Shown here: positions 1-9,101 of the stretch, piece by piece
Layout of the letters: every line of letters starts with the position of its first letter
Position numbering within the stretch: position 1 is the first letter of the stretch
Assembly (NCBI RefSeq): GCF_014698935.1
Contig: NZ_JACVMN010000002.1
Coordinates: forward strand, 1 to 64,000
Direction of reading: 5' to 3'
From: Flagellimonas sp. S3867
GTDB taxonomy: Bacteria; Bacteroidota; Bacteroidia; Flavobacteriales; Flavobacteriaceae
Length of the DNA: 64,000 bases
The notes under the pieces: model-generated
Databases searched by the model: none
The model's input: the letters and a program-made list of their open reading frames with translations, nothing else
Told to the model about the DNA's origin: nothing
Position numbers and translations under genes: made by a program

Positions 1-118
1 ACGCTGTCTATACAATATGTCAATGAACTTCTTAAATCCATAAACGAGAAAAAAATCGGGCCTAACAGAGCCCTCCCATTTTGTCGTTTACCACCCAGCC
101 TTATCAGCTAAGCGGGTG
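1..118 (-). other. Leader of a leftward stable-RNA transcript
   Basis: No protein gene fits here. Read on the minus strand, the segment follows the strong promoter at 119-150 and contains GTTCATTGACATATTG (13-28) and then GACAGCGT at the window edge. From memory, this order resembles the pre-16S leader of flavobacterial rRNA operons. It could also be a tRNA-operon leader, because the mature RNA is not in view. Confidence 0.5.
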
Positions 119-150
119 CAAATATAGTTAGCTTATTTTTTCTCCGCAAA
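119..150 (-). promoter_or_regulatory. Probable rRNA operon promoter (leftward)
   Basis: On the minus strand there is an exact Bacteroidota -7 box, TATATTTG, at 119-126, and a -33 TTTG at 147-150, separated by 20 bases. Transcription would run leftward out of the window. The leader that follows (1-118) carries a GTTCATTGACATATTG block, which resembles the antitermination-type leader found before 16S rRNA in Flavobacteriia. The 16S gene itself would lie outside the window, so the rRNA assignment is inference; the promoter match is seen directly. Confidence 0.6.
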
Positions 151-237
151 TAGTTTTGAACTATTTTTTTTCAAAAGATTATCTTCTTTCGTAAAACCCT
201 GTTTTTCAACCACAAATTATTTCAACTAAATAAAATT

Positions 238-2250
238 TTAAGAAAAGAAATTCCAAACTAGTCCAAAGCGGATCACAAAATCACGATAGGGATAGTTTGG
301 TGCTGAATAATAATTGGGTTTTGAAAAGATTGAATTCAGGTGTTCTGCTTTAAAATATATTCTTGTTTGCCTCACCTTGGCATTTATGAATACATCCAAC
401 AGTGGGTATGCTCCAAATTCCTCTCTGTTTTGAATATAGAACTCGCCCAATAAAGGATTATAGGCATTCATATTATAGGAAGTAAAGTATTTAAAGGTAA
501 CCCCCGTTTGCAGAAACATGGCCTTTTTGAAGACATCTTTTGAAAAAAACAGGGAATTCCTTGCAATCAATTGAGGTAGGTTCAAGACTTGGTCGTCTTG
601 TGTTACCTCTTGATAAAGTACGGTATTGGTCAACGTCCATCTTCTCCATTTAAAGTCTTTCATGTATTTCACCCTTAAATGGTTTATGGTCTCTGTCTGT
701 TGGAAGGGTTTCACAAAAGCTGTTTCTTGCGCATTGTCTATTTGCTCTTGGGTAGCTATGGATTCAAAATAGGTGTAATTGTCCAAAGCACTGTATTCTG
801 CTTGCAGATGCCCCAATTTTTTTGAGTTAAATCCGAAACGTACACTTTGTATCTGTTGCATGTTAAATGTATCCGTGTTCTGCCAATTATAGTTACGGTA
901 ATCACTTTGGTACAACAAGTAATTAAAATTTGGCATTCGAGATGAGGCATGTATACCACCCGAGATCAAATTGTTATCGTTGATCTTATAATCCACTGAG
1001 GCATTAAAATAGCTTCCTCCCAATTCTCCAGAAACATTGTAATTGATATCTCCTTTCAATAGTAACTTGCCAAAATTCTTTTTATAGCTTCCTCCCACAG
1101 CAATTTCTTCCCCTTTCAACTGGTTCTGAATTGTGCCTTCGTCGGTTATAAGAATGCTATTGAAAAAATAATTGTAGCTATAAAGGCTTGCCCATCCTTT
1201 TATGTCTCCCAAGGTTTTATTCGAGAATTTTAATGACCCTCTATTGAACATGGTCTTTAATCGTGCTCGATCTTCAATAGGAGTCACAAAAGGGTCCAGA
1301 CCAAAGGCATCATTTTGGGCAGATTGTGTAAAATCGTAGAATTTTGTTTCGTAGTTAAACTCATGTCCAATAGCCAGAGATGTTGGTCGGGTTTTGGTGG
1401 AGTCTTTTCCTTTAAACAGTTTTAACTCATGATCCAAAAAATATCGTTTACCCAAAATCCTGTTGTTTGCATTGGTATAGCGCACATCAATCCGTGCTCT
1501 ATCGGTAAAGTCATCCGTTTCGGTATCTTCAAACTGGTCTCTGTTCAGCAACCCACCATTTTCTTCTCCTTCAATATCCTGAGCTGCAATATGCCCCCTT
1601 ATATTATAGTTGCCCTTTTCGTTTGCATAATTAAACGATGTTCTAAAGTTTCCGGATTGCGCTTGATCAAACCTATACTTTCCGAGCGACCTAAAACCTT
1701 TAAACGCAATTGCGACATTAAATCTCTTATTGAAATTAAAAGCCAGGAGTGCATCCAACAGCTGCCCTTGCTCCAATGTAGTTTTGAACATTAGTTCGGT
1801 CATGGGTGTAGGCACGTTGTAATAGTTGATGTCTTCGATTTCAAAATAATTGGAGTGCTTCGCAACAGCACCAATTTGAGGGTACAATGTATTATTGGAA
1901 AAGGTTCTCCCCAAAACATTATAGGGTTGGCCAATGTTTGAAAAAGGCATCAGCTCAAAATCATCCTGTCGTATATAATTGTATTTGTATTCTTTTCTAA
2001 TGGTCAGGGTAGTATCAACAATGGTAGTATCCCTATGGTAAGAAATGATCTTATAATCTGTGATTGGGACCGTATCTTTTTCCTTTGCAGCCCTTTCGGG
2101 AATTCGGAAATTTGGTTTTTTGGTTTTTATTGAGTCTTTTGTTCGAACCTTATTTATGGAGTCCACTTCCTTTACAGGGGGTAGGGAATCTTGTTGGGCT
2201 GATAAGGTTGGGCTCACCAAAAGGAGAAGGGCAAATACTAAAAATCTCAT
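238..2250 (-). CDS. Putative porin (Porin_10-like outer-membrane barrel)
   Basis: This is a 670-residue exported protein with a clear signal peptide (MRFLVFALLLLVSPTLSAQ). A Ser/Lys/Thr-rich linker runs from about residue 20 to 75, and the rest has the alternating aromatic pattern of beta strands, ending in an aromatic-rich C-terminus (VWNFFS). The architecture matches the Bacteroidota 'putative porin' family, which is predicted to form an outer-membrane beta barrel. The substrate is unknown. It is transcribed alone, leftward, divergent from rnhB, and ends about 90 bases upstream of the leftward stable-RNA promoter. A -7 box lies just before the start codon (2269-2276). The assignment rests on overall architecture rather than on a catalytic motif. 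Confidence 0.85.
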   Translation of the reverse strand: MRFLVFALLLLVSPTLSAQQDSLPPVKEVDSINKVRTKDSIKTKKPNFRIPERAAKEKDTVPITDYKIISYHRDTTIVDTTLTIRKEYKYNYIRQDDFELMPFSNIGQPYNVLGRTFSNNTLYPQIGAVAKHSNYFEIEDINYYNVPTPMTELMFKTTLEQGQLLDALLAFNFNKRFNVAIAFKGFRSLGKYRFDQAQSGNFRTSFNYANEKGNYNIRGHIAAQDIEGEENGGLLNRDQFEDTETDDFTDRARIDVRYTNANNRILGKRYFLDHELKLFKGKDSTKTRPTSLAIGHEFNYETKFYDFTQSAQNDAFGLDPFVTPIEDRARLKTMFNRGSLKFSNKTLGDIKGWASLYSYNYFFNSILITDEGTIQNQLKGEEIAVGGSYKKNFGKLLLKGDINYNVSGELGGSYFNASVDYKINDNNLISGGIHASSRMPNFNYLLYQSDYRNYNWQNTDTFNMQQIQSVRFGFNSKKLGHLQAEYSALDNYTYFESIATQEQIDNAQETAFVKPFQQTETINHLRVKYMKDFKWRRWTLTNTVLYQEVTQDDQVLNLPQLIARNSLFFSKDVFKKAMFLQTGVTFKYFTSYNMNAYNPLLGEFYIQNREEFGAYPLLDVFINAKVRQTRIYFKAEHLNSIFSKPNYYSAPNYPYRDFVIRFGLVWNFFS

Positions 2251-2268
2251 TCCATATTATTGGTCAGG

Positions 2269-2276
2269 CAAAGGTA
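2269..2276 (-). promoter_or_regulatory. -7 box for the porin gene
   Basis: The minus strand reads TACCTTTG, an exact TAnnTTTG match, about 18 bases before the porin ATG. No good -33 TTG is seen at the usual distance, so confidence is moderate. Confidence 0.45.
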
Positions 2277-2384
2277 TATGTTTTGTTTCTAAAGAAATGT
2301 GAAAGTTTATACCTTAAAAATCAATAATATTGGACAACTTTAACAATACCTTGTTTTAGGTGGATCAAACCTGTCTATACACAC

Positions 2385-2981
2385 ATGCTTGAACCTTTTT
2401 TTAAATTTACCAACGAGGCCGGAACGGATGAGGCCGGAAGGGGTTGCTTGGCAGGGCCGGTCACCGCTGGGGCCATCATCTTACCCAAAGGGTTTAGCAA
2501 TTCAATATTGAACGACTCCAAACAATTGTCAGAATTAAAAAGGGAACTATTGCGACCAACTTTGGAGAGGGAGGCCCTAACATTTTCGGTTTGTCATGTT
2601 TTTGAAGCAGAAATTGACAAAATCAACATTCTTAACGCATCCATTATGGCTATGCATCGTGCTTTGGACCAACTAAAGAAATCCCCTAGCTTTATTCTGG
2701 TCGATGGGAACCGCTTTAAACCTTATCCGTCGATTTCTCATCAATGCATCATTAAAGGTGATGGAAAATATATGAGCATTGCGGCGGCATCAGTGTTGGC
2801 CAAAACCCATAGAGATGCATATATGGCCAAGATTCATGAAGAATTTCCCATGTATAATTGGAAAAAGAACAAAGGATATCCCACAAAAGAACATCGAGAG
2901 GCCATTAGAAAATATGGATTGACCAAATACCATAGAAAAAGTTTCAGACAACTTCCAGAACAGTTGACACTGGATATCTAA
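2385..2981 (+). CDS. rnhB: Ribonuclease HII
   Basis: This 198-residue protein has the usual length for RNase HII, which cuts the RNA strand of RNA-DNA hybrids and starts removal of single ribonucleotides from DNA. The active-site blocks are visible in order: [17 protein letters not shown] near the N-terminus with the Asp-Glu pair, ILVDGN in the middle, and [17 protein letters not shown] further on. The C-terminal segment [18 protein letters not shown] is also typical. The protein is cytoplasmic. It is divergent from the porin. The downstream lipoprotein gene has its own promoter-like sequence inside the 3' end of rnhB, so the two need not be one transcription unit. Confidence 0.97.
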   Translation: MLEPFFKFTNEAGTDEAGRGCLAGPVTAGAIILPKGFSNSILNDSKQLSELKRELLRPTLEREALTFSVCHVFEAEIDKINILNASIMAMHRALDQLKKSPSFILVDGNRFKPYPSISHQCIIKGDGKYMSIAAASVLAKTHRDAYMAKIHEEFPMYNWKKNKGYPTKEHREAIRKYGLTKYHRKSFRQLPEQLTLDI

Positions 2982-2994
2982 AACCCTAAATTTG
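2964..2994 (+). promoter_or_regulatory. Promoter for the beta-propeller lipoprotein gene
   Basis: A -33 TTG (2964-2966), a 20-base spacer and an exact -7 box TAAATTTG (2987-2994) lie inside and just after the 3' end of rnhB. The ATG at 3010 is only 15 bases past the box, so the 5' leader would be very short. Confidence 0.6.
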
Positions 2995-3009
2995 TTCGAA
3001 ACTTCAACA

Positions 3010-5469
3010 ATGAAATTCAAGGCACTCCTAGTACTGCTTGCGCTTTTTCTTATCAATTGCAAAACTGAAGTAAAAAACACGGATTCATTATTGGAATATT
3101 TTCCTTCCAATGCCGCTCTGATCATTAAAATAAACAATCTCACCAATTTTAAAAGTGAGCTAAAAAACAGCTCCGTCCTTGAAGCTTCCAAGGACTTTTC
3201 CCTATACAAAGAAATACAGGGCAAAACAGGAGTGCTGGACCACATAAAGACAGAATCAAAAAGCCTACTTGGACTCTACTCCATTGGAAAGGACAATTAT
3301 GAATTTGTTTTGATTTTGGAGTCGTCTCCCAATTTTTTTAATGTTGATGATCTATCCGACAAAACTGTAGAAACGCTTACCTATCAAAATAAAAACATCA
3401 CCAAATACACTTTGGAAGACCAAGAGGTGTTTAGCATGTTGTTAGACAAAAACATAGTGGTAGGCAGCTCGCTAATGCTCCTAGAGAACATGGTGCGAAC
3501 AAAAAAAGGTAATCCTGTAAACCCTACCTTGAAACGATTGTATGACACCTCCAGTCAAATCAAGTCGGCTACATTTTTCGTTAATTTAGATGAACCTTCA
3601 TCTCTATTTTCAGGTCAATTGAAAGAGGATGACAATCGTGTAAACACATTCGCTGATTGGATTTCCATGGATTTTTCTTCCAATTCTGATAATATTGGTC
3701 TAACCGGAGTGGCCGTTGCATCAGATTCGACCAAAAACTTCATCAATTTATTTCGAGGCACCAATCCCCTTGCTCACAAAACACCTCAATTTGCTCCAAT
3801 GAGTGCCCAGGCAATTAGTTCATACACTTTTGATGACTATCAAACATTCGCCAAAAACCAAAATACCTATTTGGACCGGGTTAAACCTGTAGATTCCCTA
3901 TTCAACACCATTGAGGAAGTCGGAATCATATATTCTAATAATCAAAAAGTAGTTCTCTTAAGCTCCTTTGGAACCGAAAGTCTTACTGAAGCTTTGAATG
4001 CTGATAAAGTGTCTTCCACAGTTTATCAAGGCAGCGAAATAATGAACTTGAAAAAAAGTGATTTTTTAGTTGCTAGTTTTAACCCTCTGATCAAAAATTT
4101 CAAATCCAACTTCTGCACTATTTTAGAGAATACATTTCTTTTTGCTGAGCGTAGGGAGTCTTTGCAAGCCATTATTAGCAACCATAGAAATACCTCTTCA
4201 TTTAATAATTCCCCCGTCTATAAAACGGCCATGGGGCAACTTGCAAATGAATCCAGCATGTTGTTCATTTCCAATGATTCAGGAATTAATTTCCTTTCGG
4301 AACAACATTTTGTCCCACAATTTTTTAATTCGGTTAAAAAAGCCAGTTTTTCAGACCACACCTTTGCTGCGCAAATAGTTGCAGACCAAAAATTTGTTCA
4401 TGCCAATTTCTTGGTGTCCAAAGTGGGGAAAACCGTAGCCGTTAATTCAGTGACTCCTCTATTCACCTTAGAATTGGATACTGACCTTACCATAGATCCT
4501 CAATTTGTAAAGAACCATCGCACCAATAAACAAGAAATCGTAGTCCAGGATCAAAGCAATATTCTGTATTTGATTTCCGCCAAAGGAAAAATACTTTGGA
4601 GCAAACAGCTTAGTGGGAGAATACAGGGGCCTATTCAACAAGTTGATATCTATAAAAATGGTCGGCTGCAATTGGCCTTTTGTACCAGCAATCAATTTAT
4701 GATAATCGATCGTAACGGTAAAGATGTACTGCCATTTAAGAAAACCTTTGAAGGCGGCAACCTGAATCCCTTGGCAGTGTTCGATTATGAGGGCAACAAG
4801 AATTATAGGTTTGTGATCACACAAGGAAACAAGGTATTTATGTATAACAGCCAAATGCAAACTGTTGGTGGCTTTAGGTTCACAGAGGCCCAAAGCCCGA
4901 TAATATCCACCCCAAAGCATTTTAGGGTATCCAATAAGGACTATTTGATTTTCCAACTAGAAGATAAAAGCCTTAAAATTTTGCATAGAACCGGTCATGA
5001 ACGTTTGAAAGTCAAAGACAAGATCGATTTTTCAGATAATGAAATCTTTCTATACAAGAATAAATTTTCAGTAACCAACAAAAAAGGGGTGTTACACCAA
5101 ATTGACACCAAAGGAAAGTTGACAGCCACCAATTTTAACTTGAGTGCAGACCATGGAATGTTCACTACAAGTAAAACTCTTGTTTTTATGGATGATAATG
5201 TGCTAAGCATAAAAGGAAAAAAAGTAGCGCTGGACCTTGGCGTATATTCAAAACCCAAGATTTTTTACATCTACGATAAAATCTATGTAAGTGTTACAGA
5301 CTTTCAGAATCAAAAAATATACCTCTTTGATAGTCAGGCAAAGCCTATTTCCAATTTCCCAGTTTTTGGAAACTCTTTGATAGACATGGTTGACATGGAT
5401 AATGATAAAAAACTGGAGTTGGTTGCCAAGGATCAAGAAAACTCCATTATTGTGTATAAAATGAACTAG
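3010..5469 (+). CDS. Large lipoprotein with C-terminal beta-propeller-like region
   Basis: I start this gene at the ATG at 3010 rather than the upstream TTG at 2992. This choice gives a clean lipoprotein signal, MKFKALLVLLALFLINC, and places the start directly after a promoter. The mature 819-residue protein has two parts. The first (about 20-490) is an alpha/beta region of unknown function. The second (about 490-819) has repeated short strands such as ILYLISAKGKILWSKQLSG and IVVQDQSN-type turns, ending in an FG-GAP-like stretch (DMVDMDNDKKLELVAKD), which suggests a WD40/PQQ-like propeller. It is probably anchored in an envelope membrane, possibly surface exposed. I do not recognise a named family and assign no function. 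Confidence 0.8.
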   Translation: MKFKALLVLLALFLINCKTEVKNTDSLLEYFPSNAALIIKINNLTNFKSELKNSSVLEASKDFSLYKEIQGKTGVLDHIKTESKSLLGLYSIGKDNYEFVLILESSPNFFNVDDLSDKTVETLTYQNKNITKYTLEDQEVFSMLLDKNIVVGSSLMLLENMVRTKKGNPVNPTLKRLYDTSSQIKSATFFVNLDEPSSLFSGQLKEDDNRVNTFADWISMDFSSNSDNIGLTGVAVASDSTKNFINLFRGTNPLAHKTPQFAPMSAQAISSYTFDDYQTFAKNQNTYLDRVKPVDSLFNTIEEVGIIYSNNQKVVLLSSFGTESLTEALNADKVSSTVYQGSEIMNLKKSDFLVASFNPLIKNFKSNFCTILENTFLFAERRESLQAIISNHRNTSSFNNSPVYKTAMGQLANESSMLFISNDSGINFLSEQHFVPQFFNSVKKASFSDHTFAAQIVADQKFVHANFLVSKVGKTVAVNSVTPLFTLELDTDLTIDPQFVKNHRTNKQEIVVQDQSNILYLISAKGKILWSKQLSGRIQGPIQQVDIYKNGRLQLAFCTSNQFMIIDRNGKDVLPFKKTFEGGNLNPLAVFDYEGNKNYRFVITQGNKVFMYNSQMQTVGGFRFTEAQSPIISTPKHFRVSNKDYLIFQLEDKSLKILHRTGHERLKVKDKIDFSDNEIFLYKNKFSVTNKKGVLHQIDTKGKLTATNFNLSADHGMFTTSKTLVFMDDNVLSIKGKKVALDLGVYSKPKIFYIYDKIYVSVTDFQNQKIYLFDSQAKPISNFPVFGNSLIDMVDMDNDKKLELVAKDQENSIIVYKMN

Positions 5470-5534
5470 CAACCTCATTACTGCAACTTATACAACGGTA
5501 AGGGCAAAACACACATCCTTTCTTGGTAAAAGCC

Positions 5535-5555
5535 CTGTAAATTTTTAATTTACAG
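5535..5555. promoter_or_regulatory. Perfect inverted repeat upstream of the OmpA-family gene
   Basis: Two perfect 9-base arms, CTGTAAATT and AATTTACAG, flank a TTT centre, 28 bases before the ATG at 5584. The hairpin is A/T-rich and lacks a following T-run, so an operator is more likely than a terminator. No regulator can be named. Confidence 0.4.
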
Positions 5556-5583
5556 ATGATTACACTATCTAAACACTTTAAAA

Positions 5584-6909
5584 ATGAAAACCTCTTTTTT
5601 GGGCAAAGCTGTATTTTGCTTGCTTTTTGCTTTTGCCTACAGTCTCAATAGTGACGCGCAATTACTGAAAAAATTAGGAAAAAAAGCTGAAAGAGCCGCA
5701 GAACGGACTATAGAACGCCGTGTGGAAAAGGAAACCACAAAAAAAACCGATCAGGCCCTGGATAGTATCCTTGAACCTGGCTCAAAGGATAAAAAAAATC
5801 CTAAAGCACCTGATAATACTGGTGGTCAAAATACCCCAGGGAATACCACTAATGGACCATCCGATACTGGGTCTCCCGAAGCAGGGGGTCCGAAAACTAT
5901 TCAGGTTTATAGCAAATTTGACTATGTCCCTGGTGACAAACAGTTATTCTACGATGATTTCGGTAACGATTTCATTGGAGATTTTCCATCTAAATGGAAC
6001 ACCAATGCTGGTGGTGAATTGGTCACCTTAGGTGATTCACCCCAAAAATGGTTGGAATTAAAATCTGGTTTTAATATTTATTACATACCTGATGTTCCTC
6101 AACTGCCAGAAGAATATACCATTGAATTTGATCTGGCTGCCGTAGGTGTGGATAATCAAACCTCCTCGCAGGCAAAGGTGGCGATTACCTTAAGTAATGA
6201 TGATAAATTTAAACCGGGCAGTAACAATGCGTATGCTGAGATACCATTTTGTCAATATGCCGCTATAGGAATTACTGTTCAAAACAACATCAACAATAAA
6301 AGAGAAATAAGAAGCACTGTCAAGGCAGATTTAAGGGATGTTGCATTGAACAACCCACACATTTCGATTGCCGTGAACAAACTGCGTTTTAGGTTATGGG
6401 TTAACGAGGTAAAATATATTGATGTGCCCAGATTGGTGGCCCCTGGCGCAGTTATACATACAGTAAAATTCCTTGCCAATGGTTTTAAGGATGGAAAAGA
6501 AAAAGTTTTTATCACCAACCTTAAAGTTGCTGAGGGTGGTGTTGACCTACGCCGAAAACTCATCTCCGAGGGGAAGATTTCCACGAATGGGATTTTGTTC
6601 GATTCGGGTTCGGCCAACATTCAACCCCAATCCATGGGAATCATACGGCAAATATCGCAGGTGCTCATGCAAGAAAAAGGAATGAAGTTAAAAATTGTCG
6701 GACATACGGATGCCGATGGATCAGATGAGGGCAACATGAAACTTTCACAAGATCGAGCCGAAGCGGTAAAAAATGCGCTGGTCTCGGTATATGGAATTTC
6801 GTCAGACCGATTACTTTCCGAAGGAAAAGGGGAATTGGAACCCGTTGGAGACAACAATACTCCAGATGGGAAATCACAAAATAGAAGGGTAGAATTTATA
6901 AAACAATAA
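5584..6909 (+). CDS. OmpA-family outer-membrane/peptidoglycan-binding protein
   Basis: This 441-residue exported protein has a signal peptide (MKTSFLGKAVFCLLFAFA...). A charged helical stretch rich in Lys/Arg/Glu follows at about 27-65, then a Pro/Gly/Asn-rich linker (about 70-110) and a beta-rich middle region of unknown role. The C-terminal OmpA domain (about 330-441) carries ILFDSGSANIQPQS, IVGHTDADGSDEGNMKLSQDRA and the closing NRRVEFI. This domain binds peptidoglycan in the family, so the protein probably links the outer membrane to the cell wall. The next gene starts two bases after the stop, which points to co-transcription. The middle region resembles a concanavalin-like fold only loosely. 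Confidence 0.9.
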   Translation: MKTSFLGKAVFCLLFAFAYSLNSDAQLLKKLGKKAERAAERTIERRVEKETTKKTDQALDSILEPGSKDKKNPKAPDNTGGQNTPGNTTNGPSDTGSPEAGGPKTIQVYSKFDYVPGDKQLFYDDFGNDFIGDFPSKWNTNAGGELVTLGDSPQKWLELKSGFNIYYIPDVPQLPEEYTIEFDLAAVGVDNQTSSQAKVAITLSNDDKFKPGSNNAYAEIPFCQYAAIGITVQNNINNKREIRSTVKADLRDVALNNPHISIAVNKLRFRLWVNEVKYIDVPRLVAPGAVIHTVKFLANGFKDGKEKVFITNLKVAEGGVDLRRKLISEGKISTNGILFDSGSANIQPQSMGIIRQISQVLMQEKGMKLKIVGHTDADGSDEGNMKLSQDRAEAVKNALVSVYGISSDRLLSEGKGELEPVGDNNTPDGKSQNRRVEFIKQ

Positions 6910-6911
6910 AA

Positions 6912-7592
6912 ATGAAAAAAATTGTCCTTACAATTTCGCTGATTGCCTTAATTGGAGGAAGTCAGTTATGGGCTCAAGGAAAGTGTAGCAAATTTTATCC
7001 ACTGAAAGAAGGAGCGCATTTTACTTTGACCATCTTTGACCAGGACAGCATATCGCAAGGAACCGTTACCTATAAAGTAGACGAGGTGACCGGAGATTCT
7101 GGTCGTTATACCTACTCAATGGCCATGGGAAACACCGTTCTGAACAGTGCACAATACACCATTTCCTGTACGGATGATGGAGTTGATATTGATTTCAGTT
7201 CCATGGGTGGTGGAATGCTTTCCAGATATTCCAATATGGATGTAGATATAGCTGGAACGAACATCTATATCCCGAATGACCTTAGCGTAGGGCGTACCCT
7301 ACCCGATGCAACTATGGATCTAAGAGTGAGTGGTGCTCCTGGAGGAGTGAACATTTCCATGAAAATGACCAATAGAAAAGTAGAGGGAACTGAAACCATT
7401 ATAGATCCAAATGGAGAGCCTCGTGAATGTTTTATTTTGAGCTACGACTTGATCATGAACATGGGAACAACCATTCGTTCACATGCAAAGCAATGGTTAG
7501 CGGAAGATGTTGGGTTGCTAAAAACAAAAGATTTTGACGTAGACGGGGGAACGTTAAGGGGTTTAATGGTATTGACCTCTTATGAACTTTAA
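6912..7592 (+). CDS. Exported TapB/DUF3108-like protein
   Basis: This 226-residue protein has a Sec signal peptide (MKKIVLTISLIALIGGSQLWAQ), followed by GKCSKFYPLKEGAHFTLT, a start typical of a flavobacterial family annotated as TapB or DUF3108-like. The rest is predicted beta-rich, with motifs such as TMDLRVSGAPGGVNISMKMT. It sits two bases downstream of the OmpA-family gene and should share its mRNA, so the two may work together in the outer envelope. It converges with lipB with 15 bases between the stops. The biochemical function is unknown; the family name is from memory. Confidence 0.75.
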   Translation: MKKIVLTISLIALIGGSQLWAQGKCSKFYPLKEGAHFTLTIFDQDSISQGTVTYKVDEVTGDSGRYTYSMAMGNTVLNSAQYTISCTDDGVDIDFSSMGGGMLSRYSNMDVDIAGTNIYIPNDLSVGRTLPDATMDLRVSGAPGGVNISMKMTNRKVEGTETIIDPNGEPRECFILSYDLIMNMGTTIRSHAKQWLAEDVGLLKTKDFDVDGGTLRGLMVLTSYEL

Positions 7593-7607
7593 ATTCTAAA
7601 CCAAGGC

Positions 7608-8324
7608 TTAAGCTTCAGTTTTTTCTTTAATAAGTTCCGCTTCAAAAAGTGCTGCAAAATGATGCTGTAATTTCTGTTTCACCTCTTCCATATCAACCTC
7701 CTTCTGACCCAATTCCACATTCAATGAGGTAACAGATTTCCCTCTGATGCCACAGGGAATCATCATATCAAAATAACCTAAGTCGGCATTTACATTCAAG
7801 GCAAAACCATGCATGGTCACCCAACGACTTGCCCGAACACCCATGGCGCAAATTTTTCGAGCAAAAGGAGTGCCAACATCTAACCAAACGCCTGTTTCTC
7901 CTTCGGAGCGGACAGCTTTTAATCCATATTCGGCTAACGTCAAAATCACCATCTCCTCCAACAAACGGAGATACTTATGGATGTCAGTAAAGAAATTGTC
8001 CAGATCTAAAATGGGATAACCCACAATTTGGCCAGGACCATGATAGGTAATGTCCCCTCCCCTGTTGATTTTGTAAAAAGTGGCGCCTTTTTCCTGTAGT
8101 TTCTTTTCATCCACCAGAAGATTGTCGATGTCTCCACTTTTTCCCAAAGTATACACATGGGGATGCTCCACAAAAAGAAAATGGTTAGGGGTTTCAAGAT
8201 TCGCTTCTTCCCTTCTATTCTTGATTTTTAAATCAACAATTTCCTTAAAAAGGGTTTCTTGGAAATCCCAAGTTTCCTTGTAATCCTTAAAACCCAAATC
8301 TTGCAGTTGGACTTTCTTGTTCAT
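7608..8324 (-). CDS. lipB: Octanoyltransferase LipB
   Basis: LipB moves octanoyl groups from acyl carrier protein to the lipoyl domains of 2-oxoacid dehydrogenases and similar enzymes, the first step of endogenous lipoate synthesis. The visible signatures are HPHVYTLGKSGD, the catalytic core NRGGDITYHGPGQIVGYPILD and ARKICAMGVRASRWVTMHGFALNV, with the conserved Lys and Cys near GIRGKSVTSL. I use the ATG at 8324 (MNKKVQLQDLGF) instead of the one five codons upstream, because a -7 box sits immediately before it. Length from that start is 238 residues, slightly above the bacterial norm. The transcript may be leaderless. Confidence 0.96.
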   Translation of the reverse strand: MNKKVQLQDLGFKDYKETWDFQETLFKEIVDLKIKNRREEANLETPNHFLFVEHPHVYTLGKSGDIDNLLVDEKKLQEKGATFYKINRGGDITYHGPGQIVGYPILDLDNFFTDIHKYLRLLEEMVILTLAEYGLKAVRSEGETGVWLDVGTPFARKICAMGVRASRWVTMHGFALNVNADLGYFDMMIPCGIRGKSVTSLNVELGQKEVDMEEVKQKLQHHFAALFEAELIKEKTEA

Positions 8325-8328
8325 CTGG

Positions 8329-8336
8329 CAAAGATA
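8329..8336 (-). promoter_or_regulatory. -7 box abutting the lipB start
   Basis: The minus strand reads TATCTTTG only four bases before the lipB ATG at 8324. If used, transcription would begin at or inside the start codon. No clear -33 TTG is visible. Confidence 0.4.
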
Positions 8337-8356
8337 CAAAGAGCTTTAAATGGAAA

Positions 8357-9091
8357 CTAGTCTTCCAACTCCACTTCAAGATCTAAAAGCGAAGGATCCT
8401 TCATCAACTCCAAAAACTTGACCTCATAAATCAAGGTCTTGCCATCTGCGCTAAAAGTAGCCTCTTCCGCGGTGGTGGATTTCACCTTTTTCGGGAAATG
8501 ATATTTAAGGGTATAAGTAGAACCTGAAAGGAACATTTCGGCTCCTTGGAGGCTATCAATTTGCTGTTGAAACAGTTCTTGATCTAAAATATTGGCTTTT
8601 CTCGAAAAACTATTGTTTGAAAAGGCATAACTCACCTCTGAAGCGGAGCTTTCCATTGGTGGCGGAGCTGCGCCCTCTTTTTGGGAACCCAGCACGTTTG
8701 CTCCTTGAAAAGCGTTAAATGCATCATTTACCTCGCTTACATTTTTGAATTCACTGAACAAATCAAACTTCATTACTTTTTCATCCGGGTTCATGACCAT
8801 ATGCATGTTGAAAGGCTCCAATTTTTTCAATTTAGCCTGTTCTTCAGGAGAAAGTTGGGCAATACTGTCCTTTTTCTCTTCTAATAAGTCTTTAAATGAA
8901 ATTAGAGAGTCCACCGGTTTTTCAGTGCTCTTTTTCATTTCATCACCAGCCATTTCCATCAGTTCCGACCCATCAAAATTGATAGATAGCTTTCCAGAGC
9001 CGTCTTCTTGTAAAGTAATTTCTTCGGTAAAGTTGCATGAGGAAGTAAGGGCAACAATTATGGCCCATACTAAGATTTGGATATTTCTCAT
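8357..9091 (-). CDS. Lipoprotein of unknown function
   Basis: This 244-residue protein begins with a lipoprotein signal (MRNIQILVWAIIVALTSSC). The mature part is acidic and mostly helical in the middle (about 50-110, rich in Glu/Lys/Asp), with beta-prone ends such as ITLQEDGSGKLSINFDG and TLIYEVKFLELMKD. The opening, in which a Gly-rich beta strand follows the lipid anchor, is common in flavobacterial lipoproteins of unknown role. It lies ten bases downstream of the small Pmp3-family gene and is probably co-transcribed with it. No catalytic motif is seen. Confidence 0.75.
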   Translation of the reverse strand: MRNIQILVWAIIVALTSSCNFTEEITLQEDGSGKLSINFDGSELMEMAGDEMKKSTEKPVDSLISFKDLLEEKKDSIAQLSPEEQAKLKKLEPFNMHMVMNPDEKVMKFDLFSEFKNVSEVNDAFNAFQGANVLGSQKEGAAPPPMESSASEVSYAFSNNSFSRKANILDQELFQQQIDSLQGAEMFLSGSTYTLKYHFPKKVKSTTAEEATFSADGKTLIYEVKFLELMKDPSLLDLEVELED

Positions 9092-9101
9092 TGTGGTTAT
9101 A

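Noticed and set aside
2992..3009. TTG start for the beta-propeller lipoprotein
   Set aside because: It lies inside the -7 box, and the ATG at 3010 gives a proper lipoprotein signal.
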